From an uncultured Schumannella sp. (GTDB lineage Bacteria > Actinomycetota > Actinomycetes > Actinomycetales > Microbacteriaceae): a DNA stretch of 49,124 bases. The translations under genes were made by a program, and so were the position numbers. The notes under the pieces were generated by a model, which was not told the origin of the DNA, ran no database searches, and was given only the letters and a program-made list of their open reading frames with translations. Shown here piece after piece: positions 9,075-17,920 of the stretch. The first letter of the stretch is position 1. Each line of letters begins with the position of its first letter. Where the stretch lies: positions 1 to 49,124 of the forward strand of contig NZ_CAJQNT010000048.1 of the NCBI RefSeq assembly GCF_905479755.1, in the 5' to 3' direction.

Positions 9075-9907
9075 CCGCGATGTGGCGCCTCTCCTCGATG
9101 TCTCGTCCGAGCGGTGCTCGCGGGTCCGCGGCGAGCTCGCTCGCGGCCGCGTTCGCCCTCGCTCTGCTGACGCCGTCGGCGGCGGTCGCCGCGCCGACGT
9201 CCGATGCGCTCGAAATCAGTGTCGACGGCGTCGAGTTCGCCGCCTCGTTCGCGGGTTCGCTGTTCGTCGAGGCCCCGACGCTCGTTCCGCACGAGGGCGC
9301 CGACGTCACGTTCAGCGTGCGCAACGCGGCCGAGTCGGGCGGCGTGCTCTCCCTTGAGCTTCGCCATGCGACGTGGACGGATCTCGAGTTCGCCCGCGCG
9401 CTGCGCGTGCAGGCGACCGCCGGATCGGTGGCGGGGGGCTCGCCGCGCCTCAGCTCCGGGGCGAGCTGTGTTGCCCTCGTCACCGGGGTTCCGTTGCGCG
9501 CGGGAGCGACTCTGCCGATTCGTGTCGAGCTTCGGCTCGGTGATCTGGAGGGCCTCGCCGGGCAGGAGGCGAGTGCCCAATTCGACCTGGCTGTGACCCT
9601 CACCGGTGATGCGCGGGCTGAGCCTGCGTGCGCCGGAACCCCGGACCTGGTGATCCCGGTCGTGCCGAGCGACGCGGGCGGTGAGCCGTCGACCACCGCC
9701 GGGGCCACGGACACGATCGAGGCGTCGAGCGGCGGTCGCGCCGTGCCGGAGGGCCGACTTCAGCCCTGGGACACGGTCGGCCTGAACACGATCACCGACT
9801 GGTTCGCGCAGTTCGTCGTCATGGCGGGGGGAACCCTCGCCGGGGTGCTGCTGTGGATTGTCATTCGGCGGCGCCGCCGCCGCGAGAGCGAGGAGACCCC
9901 GTCATGA
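9071..9907 (+). CDS. Cell-surface protein with signal peptide and C-terminal membrane anchor, 278 aa
   Basis: GTG at 9071 overlaps the upstream stop as GTGA; ATG at 9080 is the alternative. A conventional signal peptide (SSLAAAFALALLTPSAAVAAPTS) ends in AxA and lacks the W/S-D pattern of the three genes before it, so this one may use the ordinary signal peptidase. The extracellular part is predicted beta-rich. Near the C-terminus VVMAGGTLAGVLLWIVI (about 245-265) is a membrane span followed by an Arg-rich tail (RRRRRRESEE), a type-I topology. No sortase LPxTG is present. Likely the membrane anchor or platform for the exported proteins encoded upstream; inferred from position only. Confidence 0.72.
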   Translation: MTAMWRLSSMSRPSGARGSAASSLAAAFALALLTPSAAVAAPTSDALEISVDGVEFAASFAGSLFVEAPTLVPHEGADVTFSVRNAAESGGVLSLELRHATWTDLEFARALRVQATAGSVAGGSPRLSSGASCVALVTGVPLRAGATLPIRVELRLGDLEGLAGQEASAQFDLAVTLTGDARAEPACAGTPDLVIPVVPSDAGGEPSTTAGATDTIEASSGGRAVPEGRLQPWDTVGLNTITDWFAQFVVMAGGTLAGVLLWIVIRRRRRRESEETPS

Positions 9908-10587
9908 CCACTGTTGTTGAACGGCCGACCGCGCCCGACGCTCCCGCGGGGCGCGCACCGGGTCCGCGCCGCGTCGCATCGCCGCGTCGGGATCGCCGCA
10001 TCCCGCTCGGCGAGCGGAGCCTCGGTTCGCTCATTCTGCTGGGACTGAGCGCCGGACTGTTCGCGCTCATCATGACGATCGGCGTCGTCGCGGTCGGGGT
10101 CCCGGCCGTGACCGGGTCGACGCCGATGACGATCCTGACCGGCTCGATGGCGCCGAGCTACCCGGCGGGCACGCTCGTGATCGTGCGCCCGACCCCCGTG
10201 GAGGAGATTCGTCTCGGTGATGCCCTGACCTATCAACTTCGCTCGGGTGAGCCCGAACTGGTGACGCACCGCGTGGTGGCCATCGGCAGTGCCAATGGGG
10301 AGAAACGGTTCACGACTCAGGGTGACGCCAATGCGATCGCCGACCCTCACCCGGTTCGCGAGGTGCAGATTCGCGGCACCGTCTGGTACAGCATCCCGTA
10401 CCTGGGCTGGGTCAACACGCTCGTCAACGGCGAGCAGCGCGACATCGTTGTCACGGTGATCGCGCTGACGCTGTTCGGCTACGCCGGCTATTCCATCGCC
10501 AGGGGGGCGGCCGCGACCGCCCGTCGTCGACGCGCGCGAGGGGCGGATTCTGTGTCGGCGATGGGCGGTCGAGCTGGGCGAAACTGA
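9904..10587 (+). CDS. Signal peptidase I, SipW/ER type
   Basis: 227 residues; ATG at 9904 overlaps the upstream stop (ATGA). A basic N-terminus and a membrane span (about 41-66) lead into TPMTILTGSMAPSYPAGT with the catalytic Ser81. The second catalytic residue is His122 in VTHRVV, where typical bacterial LepB has Lys; this Ser-His pair defines the SipW/archaeal/ER type. TTQGDANAIADPHPV is the conserved box downstream, and a second span (about 180-205) precedes a basic tail. In Bacillus, SipW processes TasA and TapA for the biofilm matrix; here it ends an operon of matching substrates, so it is their dedicated peptidase by inference. Confidence 0.93.
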   Translation: MTTVVERPTAPDAPAGRAPGPRRVASPRRDRRIPLGERSLGSLILLGLSAGLFALIMTIGVVAVGVPAVTGSTPMTILTGSMAPSYPAGTLVIVRPTPVEEIRLGDALTYQLRSGEPELVTHRVVAIGSANGEKRFTTQGDANAIADPHPVREVQIRGTVWYSIPYLGWVNTLVNGEQRDIVVTVIALTLFGYAGYSIARGAAATARRRRARGADSVSAMGGRAGRN

Positions 10588-10616
10588 GGCGTAACCGGGC
10601 CGACACGCAGCTCACC

Positions 10617-10622
10617 TAGAGT
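10617..10622 (+). promoter_or_regulatory. -10 box TAGAGT, leaderless glgP
   Basis: TAGAGT-N6-GTG: the box sits at -12 to -7 of the glgP start and no Shine-Dalgarno is present, so transcript and translation probably begin together. Confidence 0.5.
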
Positions 10623-10628
10623 GACGAC

Positions 10629-13184
10629 GTGAAGGCTATTCGTCGCTTTACCGTGCGCACCGTCGTTCCGGAGTCCCTGTCGGCGCTGGACGAGTTGGCG
10701 GCGAACCTGCGCTGGTCGTGGGACCGCCCCACGCAGGCCCTGTTCCGCGACATCGCGCCGGAGCTTTGGGAGAGTTCCGGCAAGGATCCGGTCGCCTTGC
10801 TCGGCGAGGTCGGCCGCGATCGGCTCGACGAGCTCGCCGCCGATCCCGCCTTCGTCGACCGCGCGACCCGGCTGCGCGACGAGCTGCGCTCCTACTTGAC
10901 CGCGCCGCGCTGGTACCAGTCGCTCGGCGACGAGGTGCCCGCCTCGATCGCCTACTTCTCGCCCGAGTTCGGGATCGCGGCGGCGCTCCCGCAGTATTCG
11001 GGCGGCCTCGGCATTCTCGCGGGCGACCACCTCAAGTCGGCGTCCGATCTGGGTGTGCCGATCCTCGGGGTCGGCCTCTTCTACCGCGCCGGATACTTCC
11101 GCCAGTCGATCTCGCGCGACGGCTGGCAGCAGGAGTCCTATCCGGTCTCGGATCCCGACGGCCTGCCGATGTCGCTGCTGCGCCAGCCGGACGGGACGGC
11201 GGCCACCGTCACCCTCGCGTTGCCGGAGGGGCGCATCCTGAACGCGCGGATCTGGCGCCTGGCCGTCGGCCGCGTGACCCTGCTGTTGCTGGACACCGAC
11301 ACCCCCGAGAACGAACCCGAGCTGCGCGGCGTCACCGATCGGCTCTACGGCGGCGGTGGCGAGCACCGGCTGCTGCAGGAACTCCTGCTCGGCATCGGCG
11401 GCGTGCGGGCGATCACCCGCTGGGTGGAGATCACCGGCGCCGCCATGCCGGAGGTGTTCCACATGAATGAGGGGCACGCCGGGTTCCAGGGGCTGGAGCG
11501 CATCAGCGATCTCATCGGCGAGGGCCTCGGGTTCGACGCGGCCCTGGAGGCGGCCCGCGCAGGGACGGTGTTCACGACCCACACCCCGGTTCCGGCGGGA
11601 ATCGACCGCTTCGACGCCGCTCTCGTGGTCCGCTACCTCTCGAACGAGCTGCTGCCGGGAGTCGACCCGGTCGCGGTGCTCGCGCTCGGGGCCGAAAGCT
11701 ACGACGGCGGCACCCCCGGCACCTTCAACATGGCCGTGATGGGGCTCCGGCTCGCGCAGCGCGCGAACGGCGTCTCGCAGCTTCACGGCGCCGTCAGCCG
11801 GGGGATGTTCGGGGCGCTCTGGCCCGACTTCGATGCGGCCGACGTTCCGATCGGCTCGATCACGAACGGCGTGCACGCGCCGACCTGGACGGATCCGGCG
11901 GTGCGCGCGCTCGCCGAATCGCGACTGGGCACGGTCGACACGACCGCGTGCGACTGGACTGCGGACGCGGTCAGCGACGCCGACCTCTGGGAACTGCGCG
12001 GCCGGTTGCGCGCGCAGCTGGTGGCGGACGCCCGCCGCCGCGTCGGCGCCGAGTGGGCCGAGCTGCACCCCGGTGCCGACGGCCCGAGTTGGCACGACGC
12101 GCTACTGCGGCCCGATGTGCTGACGATCGGGTTCGCGCGGCGCGTGCCGACGTACAAGCGGCTGACGCTGATGCTGCACGATCCGGATCGGCTCCGTGCT
12201 CTGCTCACGCATCCGGAGCGTCCGATTCAGCTCGTGATCGCCGGCAAGTCGCACCCGGCCGACGACGAGGGCAAGCGGCTGATTCAACAACTGGTCGAGT
12301 TCTCGCAGGATCCGGCGGTGCGCGAGCGCATCGTGTTCTTGCCGAACTACGACATCGGGATGGCGCAGCTGCTGTATCCGGGCTGCGACGTCTGGTTGAA
12401 CAACCCGCTTCGGCCGCTCGAGGCGTGTGGCACCTCGGGAATGAAGGCGGCACTCAACGGTGCGCTCAACCTCTCGATCCTCGACGGCTGGTGGAACGAG
12501 TTCTACGACGGAGACAACGGCTGGGCGATCCCCTCGGCCGACAGCGCGGGGGATGCGGCGGAGCGCGATGCCCTGGAGGCGAGCGCGCTCTACGACCTGC
12601 TCGAGCACCAGATCGCACCGCGCTTCTACGACCGCGCCGCCGACGGCGTTCCGGCCACCTGGGTCGCCCGCATCCGGCACACCCTCGCGACGCTGTCGCC
12701 GGCGCTGTCGGCGGATCGCATGGTGCGCGACTACGTCGAGTCCTACTACCTCCCGGCGGCGCACGCCGAGCGTGCGGTCGGGGCGGATGGCTTCGCCCCA
12801 GCCGCGGATTTGGCCGCGTGGAAGCGGCGGGTGCGCGCTGCGTGGTCCGGCGTCGCGGTCGTGCACGTGCAGTCGGGCGGGGTCGAGTCGAACCCGCACG
12901 TGGGCGAGACCCTGCAGGTGCGAGCGACCGTGGCCCTCGGCGAGCTGAACGTCGACGATGTGAAGGTCGAACTGGTCTCGGGCCGGGCGCACGACGGCGA
13001 CGTCTTGACGGAGACCTCGCTCCGGACGCTCACGCTGGAGTCCGCCGTGCCGGGCGCGCCGTCGATCTGGACGGGTCAGGTCGCGCTCGAGCGGGCCGGC
13101 AGCTTCGGCTACACGGTTCGCGTCGTTCCGCGCCACCCGCTGCTGGCCACGCCCGCCGAGCTCGGGGTGGTGGCGGTCGCCTAG
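10629..13184 (+). CDS. glgP: Alpha-glucan (glycogen) phosphorylase, GT35
   Basis: 851 residues from GTG at 10629. It releases glucose-1-phosphate from alpha-1,4-glucan in the cytosol, using pyridoxal phosphate. It has the N-terminal DUF3417-like segment of the AMP-independent actinobacterial/archaeal form (LAANLRWSWDRPTQALF), AYFSPEFGIAAALPQYSGGLGILAGDHLKSASDLG, the mobile region VFHMNEGHAGF, and EACGTSGMKAALNGALNLSILDGWW, in which Lys606 should bind PLP. The last 120 residues are a beta-rich tail normal for this subfamily. It faces away from the export operon and starts its own transcript. It complements glgB, glgE and glgX nearby. Confidence 0.95.
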   Translation: MKAIRRFTVRTVVPESLSALDELAANLRWSWDRPTQALFRDIAPELWESSGKDPVALLGEVGRDRLDELAADPAFVDRATRLRDELRSYLTAPRWYQSLGDEVPASIAYFSPEFGIAAALPQYSGGLGILAGDHLKSASDLGVPILGVGLFYRAGYFRQSISRDGWQQESYPVSDPDGLPMSLLRQPDGTAATVTLALPEGRILNARIWRLAVGRVTLLLLDTDTPENEPELRGVTDRLYGGGGEHRLLQELLLGIGGVRAITRWVEITGAAMPEVFHMNEGHAGFQGLERISDLIGEGLGFDAALEAARAGTVFTTHTPVPAGIDRFDAALVVRYLSNELLPGVDPVAVLALGAESYDGGTPGTFNMAVMGLRLAQRANGVSQLHGAVSRGMFGALWPDFDAADVPIGSITNGVHAPTWTDPAVRALAESRLGTVDTTACDWTADAVSDADLWELRGRLRAQLVADARRRVGAEWAELHPGADGPSWHDALLRPDVLTIGFARRVPTYKRLTLMLHDPDRLRALLTHPERPIQLVIAGKSHPADDEGKRLIQQLVEFSQDPAVRERIVFLPNYDIGMAQLLYPGCDVWLNNPLRPLEACGTSGMKAALNGALNLSILDGWWNEFYDGDNGWAIPSADSAGDAAERDALEASALYDLLEHQIAPRFYDRAADGVPATWVARIRHTLATLSPALSADRMVRDYVESYYLPAAHAERAVGADGFAPAADLAAWKRRVRAAWSGVAVVHVQSGGVESNPHVGETLQVRATVALGELNVDDVKVELVSGRAHDGDVLTETSLRTLTLESAVPGAPSIWTGQVALERAGSFGYTVRVVPRHPLLATPAELGVVAVA

Positions 13185-13374
13185 GTCGCTGAGGTGCTGC
13201 CGAGCCTTGTATCGTGGCCCTCGGGGGAGTGCTCCGCGGAGACGGGGCGGGCATCGCGAGCACGAACGGCGCGGATTTTGCCCAGTGAATGGAGATATTG
13301 TTCTAGGCTGGCGCACACCAGTCCCGGATGTCCCGCTGCGGCGACATCCACGTGATCCTCGAGGGGTGGACGCA

Positions 13375-14673
13375 GTGCCAAGCGCGCGAAACACACCCGC
13401 ATCACCCGGTTCCACACACGCGGCCGATGCGAAGCGGGAGCACGCCCTGCGCCGCGGCACGAATCTCCCGGCGATGGGGGACTTCAACCAATCGGTCATC
13501 CTCGACTCCATTCGGCGCGCGCGGACGGGGCTCAGCCGCGTCGAACTGGCTGCGGCCACCGGACTCTCGGCCCAGACCATCTCGAACATCTGCCGCCGGT
13601 TGCTGCAGCGCGGCCTGATCGAGGAGGCCGGCAAAGAGATCAGCGGACCGGGAAAGCCGCGCACGATGCTGCGTCTGAATCCGACCGGCCGGTTCACTCT
13701 CGGGGTGCATCTCGACCCGACCGTGACGACCTACGTCATGCTCGACCTCACGGGGGCGATCGTCGCGCGGTCACGGCGCCCCACCCCGACCTCGAGCGAT
13801 CCCGGCGTCGTCATCGCCAGCCTGGTGTCCGAGTTGGATGCGCTCATCGCGATCTCCGGCGTCAGTCGCGAGCGCATCGCCGGCATCGGCGTCGCGGCGC
13901 CGGGTCCGATCGACACCGTGAACGGCATCGTCGTCAACCCGCCCCACTTGGCGGGCTGGCGCGATGTTCCGCTGCGCGAGGCGCTCGCGGAGGGCACCGG
14001 ATTGCCCGTGATCCTCGACAAGGACGTCACGGCCGCGGCGATCGCCGAGATGTGGGTGGGTGGTCCGAGCGGGACGGGCAGTTTCATCTTCTTCTACATG
14101 GGGACCGGAATCGGCGCCGGTCTCGTCGTCGACGACGACGTGATCCGCGGCAGCTCCGACAACGCGGGCGAGATCGGCCACATCGTCACCGACCCGGACG
14201 GGCCGGAGTGCTTCTGCGGACTGCGCGGTTGCGTGCTCGTGGCCTGCATGCCGCAGGCACTCGTGCGTGAGGCCGAGGAGGCCGGGATCTTCCCGGCGGA
14301 CCCTCGAGGGCTTGCCCACGACACCGTGGACGCGCGGTTCACCGAACTGTGCGAGGCCTCGGCCGCGGGGGATGCGGTCGCCCGCGGAATTCTGGACCGG
14401 TCTGCGGTGCGGATGACGACGGCGATCGCGGTGATCGCTAACATCCTCGACGTGGATCATGTCGTGTTCGGCGGCCCGTTCTGGGAGCGGCTGGCGGAGC
14501 ACTACATGCGCAGCGTCCCCGCGCTGCTGGGCGAGCGCCTGGCGGCGCGAAGCGTGCACGGTGTCGCCGTGATGGGCACCGGGATCGGCGAAGACGTCGC
14601 CGCCGTCGGGGCGGCATGCCTCGTGTTGAACCAAGGTTTGGCGCCGAACCCTCGGGCGCTGATGCTGGCGTGA
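13375..14673 (+). CDS. ROK-family transcriptional regulator
   Basis: 432 residues from the GTG at 13375, placed 8 nt after GAGGGG (13361-13366); the open frame runs further upstream but without a ribosome site. A winged helix-turn-helix (about 40-85: SVILDSIRRARTGLSRVELAAATGLSAQTISNICRRLL) is joined to a ROK sugar-kinase-like domain with PGPIDTVNG, the D-K-D-V-T-A-A-A core, YMGTGIGAGLV and the zinc-type CFCGLRGC. It lies just before an ABC sugar importer and a mannosidase in the same direction, so it probably represses them and responds to a mannose-type sugar or derivative. The effector is not visible in the sequence. Confidence 0.9.
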   Translation: MPSARNTPASPGSTHAADAKREHALRRGTNLPAMGDFNQSVILDSIRRARTGLSRVELAAATGLSAQTISNICRRLLQRGLIEEAGKEISGPGKPRTMLRLNPTGRFTLGVHLDPTVTTYVMLDLTGAIVARSRRPTPTSSDPGVVIASLVSELDALIAISGVSRERIAGIGVAAPGPIDTVNGIVVNPPHLAGWRDVPLREALAEGTGLPVILDKDVTAAAIAEMWVGGPSGTGSFIFFYMGTGIGAGLVVDDDVIRGSSDNAGEIGHIVTDPDGPECFCGLRGCVLVACMPQALVREAEEAGIFPADPRGLAHDTVDARFTELCEASAAGDAVARGILDRSAVRMTTAIAVIANILDVDHVVFGGPFWERLAEHYMRSVPALLGERLAARSVHGVAVMGTGIGEDVAAVGAACLVLNQGLAPNPRALMLA

Positions 14674-14711
14674 CAGGCATGAGATCTCGCGAGGCGGAGC
14701 AAAGGAACACC

Positions 14712-16076
14712 ATGCGAACAACAACTCGGCTGGGCGTTGCGACGCTCGCGCTCGGATCTCTTCTCGGGGTCGCCGGCTGCACGTCGGACGTCGACGACGG
14801 CACCGCGGTGCTGAAGGTGACCTACATCAAGACGGATGCCTTCACGGCGCTCGACACCCTCTTCACGAACGTGAAGACCGAGTTCGAGGCGACCCACGAC
14901 GGCGTCACCGTCGAACTCCTCCCCGTCGCGGGAACCGACGATGACTACGCCACGAAGCTCGCGCTGTCGCACCGCTCGGCCGAGACCGCCCCCGACGTCT
15001 TCTACGAGGACACGATGGCGCTGCGCGCCGACGTCGAGGCCGGGTTCTTGTTGAACCTCGACTCCTACGTCGCCGACTGGGACGACTGGGCGCAGTTCGA
15101 CGACGCCGCCAAGGCGGCCGGCGCGGGCGACGACGGCAGCATCTACGCCGTCTCGCTCGGAACCGACACGCGCGCGATCTGGTACCGCACCTCCGTGTTC
15201 GAGGCCGCGGGCATCGAGGTGCCGTGGGAGCCGCGATCGTGGCAAGACATCCTCGACGCCGCCGCGGCGATCTCGGCCTCGCAGCCCGGCGTCGTGCCGT
15301 TCAACCTCTACGCGGGGACGGCGACCGGCGAGGGATCCAACATGCAGGGCTTCTACCAGCTGCTTTACGGCACCGAGCTCGGCGCCGATGCCCTCTACGA
15401 CTCCGCCACCTCGAAGTGGGTGACCGGATCGGCCGGATTCATCGAGTCGCTCGAGTTCATCGACACGCTGTACCGCGAGGGCTATGCACTGAGCGTCGCC
15501 GAGGCGCTCGACGGCAACATCTGGCAGCAGGTCTTCGGGACGATGTTCCCCGAGGGAACGCTCGGGGCGACCGTCGAGGGCTCCTACACGCCGTCGTTCT
15601 GGATCGACGGCGGCTCGTTCGAGTGGCCCGAGTACGCCAAGGAGATGGCCACCGTCGCCTTCCCGACGCAGCACGGTCAAGCGCCCGGCGGGGTCAGCAT
15701 GTCGGGCGGCTGGACGCTCGCGGTGGGCGCCCAGTCGGCGCATCCCGAGCTCGCGTTCGAGTTCCTCACGATGGCGTTGAACTTCGAGAACTCCTTGGCC
15801 TACGTCAACGAGAACTCCCAGATCGCGGTGCGCGCCGACGTGGCGGCCGATCCGAGCTACACGGCGGCCAACCCCTTCGTCGGGGCGGTGACCGAGCTCG
15901 TCTCGGTGACGAACTTCCGTCCGGCCACCGCGGAGTACAACCAGATCTCGGTCGAGGTCCAGAAGGCGACGGAGGCCGTCATCACGGGGTCCCTGACGCC
16001 CCGCGAGGCGGCGGCCGCCTACGATGCCGCCGTGGAGGCGATCGTGGGACCCGACCGCGTCATCACCCAGGGCTAG
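14712..16076 (+). CDS. ABC sugar transporter, solute-binding lipoprotein
   Basis: 454 residues; ATG at 14712 follows AAAGGA at 14701-14706. The signal peptide ends in LLGVAGC with Cys23 as the lipidated residue, so the protein is anchored on the outer face of the membrane. The rest has the shape of cluster-B (family 1) binding proteins: LKVTYIKTD, DDDYATKLALSHRSAETAPDVFYED, a hinge region, GTLGATVEGSYTPSFW and late MSGGWTLAVGAQSAHPELAFEFL. It is 38 nt after the ROK gene and heads the importer genes. The ligand is unknown; the downstream alpha-mannosidase makes manno-oligosaccharides or mannosylated glycans the best guess. Confidence 0.92.
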   Translation: MRTTTRLGVATLALGSLLGVAGCTSDVDDGTAVLKVTYIKTDAFTALDTLFTNVKTEFEATHDGVTVELLPVAGTDDDYATKLALSHRSAETAPDVFYEDTMALRADVEAGFLLNLDSYVADWDDWAQFDDAAKAAGAGDDGSIYAVSLGTDTRAIWYRTSVFEAAGIEVPWEPRSWQDILDAAAAISASQPGVVPFNLYAGTATGEGSNMQGFYQLLYGTELGADALYDSATSKWVTGSAGFIESLEFIDTLYREGYALSVAEALDGNIWQQVFGTMFPEGTLGATVEGSYTPSFWIDGGSFEWPEYAKEMATVAFPTQHGQAPGGVSMSGGWTLAVGAQSAHPELAFEFLTMALNFENSLAYVNENSQIAVRADVAADPSYTAANPFVGAVTELVSVTNFRPATAEYNQISVEVQKATEAVITGSLTPREAAAAYDAAVEAIVGPDRVITQG

Positions 16077-16137
16077 CAGCCGAGCCCATCCGGGTCCGCC
16101 GAGTGACCGCCCGCGGGCGATCAGGAAGAGTCGCATC

Positions 16138-17025
16138 GTGACCGTGTCAGCGAGGGCCAAGGCAGTGCGGACCCTTCCGCTGGTGCCGGCCGTCATCCTG
16201 ATGGCGGTGTTCCTGCTCGGCCCGATCATCTGGTCGCTCGTCGGTTCGCTCACGAATGCGGCGCTCACCGGTCGGGCCGCGGCCGACCCCCAGTGGGTCG
16301 GGCTCGCCAACTACGCCGCACTCCTCGCCGACCCGGTGTTTCCGAAGTCCGTGGGGCTCACCGTCGTCTTCACCCTGGTCTCGGCGGTGCTCGCCCAGAC
16401 CTTCCTCGGCCTGGGGCTCGCGGTGGCGATGACGCGCGCGAGCGCCGGGCTCGGTGCCGTCGTCGCCACCGTCGTCGTGGCCGCCTGGATTCTTCCGGAG
16501 CTGGTGGCGGCGTTCGTCGCCTACGCGTTCTTCAGCCAGGACGGGACGCTCAACCAGCTGCTCGGGGTGCTCGGACTCGAGGGGCCGAACTGGCTGTTCA
16601 GCTTTCCGATGATCGCCGTCATCTTCGCCAACATCTGGCGGGGGACCGCGTTCTCGATGATGATCTACCAGGCGGCCCTCAACGAGGTGCCGCAGGAGAT
16701 CACCGAGGCGGCGATGCTCGACGGCGCCAACGGTGCCAAGCGCCTGGTCTACGTGACGCTTCCGATGATCCGGCAGACCATCACCACCACCCTGATGCTG
16801 ATCACGCTTCAGACGCTGTCCGTCTTCACGCTCATCTGGGTGATGACCGCTGGCGGGCCCGGAAACGACAGCGCGACGCTGCCCATCTACGCCTTCACGG
16901 AGGCGTTCCGCTTCGGCAACATCGGGTACGGCACGGCGATCGCGACCGTCATGCTCGCGGTCGGTGCCGTGTTCTCGGTCGTGTACATCCGTGCGCTGCG
17001 CGTCCCGCGGGAGCGTGCCGCATGA
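16138..17025 (+). CDS. ABC sugar transporter permease, MalF-type
   Basis: 295 residues from GTG at 16138, with AGGAAG (16123-16128) upstream; the longer frame would overlap the binding-protein gene. It has about six hydrophobic spans (LPLVPAVILMAVFLLGPIIWSLV first) and the EAA loop as EITEAAMLDGANGAKRLVYVTLPMI, which contacts the transport ATPase. No ATPase gene is present in the operon, so a shared MsiK-type ATPase is expected elsewhere in the genome. Its stop overlaps the next permease start. Confidence 0.93.
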   Translation: MTVSARAKAVRTLPLVPAVILMAVFLLGPIIWSLVGSLTNAALTGRAAADPQWVGLANYAALLADPVFPKSVGLTVVFTLVSAVLAQTFLGLGLAVAMTRASAGLGAVVATVVVAAWILPELVAAFVAYAFFSQDGTLNQLLGVLGLEGPNWLFSFPMIAVIFANIWRGTAFSMMIYQAALNEVPQEITEAAMLDGANGAKRLVYVTLPMIRQTITTTLMLITLQTLSVFTLIWVMTAGGPGNDSATLPIYAFTEAFRFGNIGYGTAIATVMLAVGAVFSVVYIRALRVPRERAA

Positions 17026-17909
17026 GCGCCCGCGTGACGCCCGGACTCCCGGTGGCGCCGGTGCGCGCGCGACGCTCGGTCGCGTCGCCCTCGAAGCGCA
17101 CCGTGGCCGCCTTCGCGAACGCCTCGCTGGTCCTGGTTGCACTGTGTTTCGCTCTCCCGCTCGCGTGGCTCGTCTTCGCGGCGTTCGACGCCGACAGCAC
17201 GTATCAGACGCGCCTGCCCACCGAACTCACCCTCGACAACTTCACGGCGGTCCTGACGCCCGAACTCACGTTCGTGCCGATGTGGAACAGCCTCGTGATC
17301 TCGGTGTCGACCGCCGTGCTGACGGTCGTGCTCGCGCTGCTCGCGGCGTATCCGCTGTCGCGCTACCAGGCGCGATTCAACCGGCCGTTCATGTACATCG
17401 TGCTGTTCGGCACGTGTCTTCCGATCACCGCGATCATGGTGCCGGTCTACGCGCTCTTCGTCGCCCTCCACCTGCTCGATTCGATCCCCGGCACGGTCGC
17501 CTTCCTTGCCGCATCCTCTCTTCCGGTCGCGATCTATCTGGCCAAGAACTTCATGGATGCGGTTCCCCTCGAACTCGAGGAGGCGGCCTGGATGGACGGC
17601 GCCTCGGCCATGCGGGCCCTGCGCACGATCGTCGCTCCGCTGATGCGCCCGGGCATCGCGGTGATCTCGATCTACGTGTTCTTCGCGGCCTGGGGCAACT
17701 TTTTCGTTCCCTTCATCCTGTTGCTCTCGCCGAGCAGACAACCCGCGGCGATCAGCATCTACAGTTTCTTCGGCCAGTACGGCACCGTCGCCTACGGTCA
17801 GCTCGCGGCGTTCTCGTTGATCTACGCGGTCCCCGTCATCACGCTCTACGTGCTCGTCGCGCGCGGGATCGGCGGATCTTTTGCCCTCGCGGGTGCGGTG
17901 AAGGGCTGA
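17022..17909 (+). CDS. ABC sugar transporter permease, MalG-type
   Basis: 295 residues; ATG at 17022 overlaps the preceding stop as ATGA. The first span is NASLVLVALCFALPLAWLVFAAF and the EAA loop is ELEEAAWMDGASAMRALRTIVAPLM. It pairs with the preceding permease in the membrane to form the sugar channel of the importer. Ends 11 nt before the mannosidase, consistent with one transcript. Confidence 0.93.
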   Translation: MSARVTPGLPVAPVRARRSVASPSKRTVAAFANASLVLVALCFALPLAWLVFAAFDADSTYQTRLPTELTLDNFTAVLTPELTFVPMWNSLVISVSTAVLTVVLALLAAYPLSRYQARFNRPFMYIVLFGTCLPITAIMVPVYALFVALHLLDSIPGTVAFLAASSLPVAIYLAKNFMDAVPLELEEAAWMDGASAMRALRTIVAPLMRPGIAVISIYVFFAAWGNFFVPFILLLSPSRQPAAISIYSFFGQYGTVAYGQLAAFSLIYAVPVITLYVLVARGIGGSFALAGAVKG

Positions 17910-17920
17910 AAGGAGCTTCC

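Noticed and set aside
13276-13309. A/T-rich patch with TTGCCC and TAGGCT as promoter of the ROK gene
   Set aside because: The spacing of 20 nt between the hexamers is too wide and no dyad was found, so it is not listed as a feature.
16964-17920. N-terminal extension of the mannosidase frame
   Set aside because: It overlaps the well-supported permease gene in another frame; a strong ribosome site precedes the ATG at 17921.
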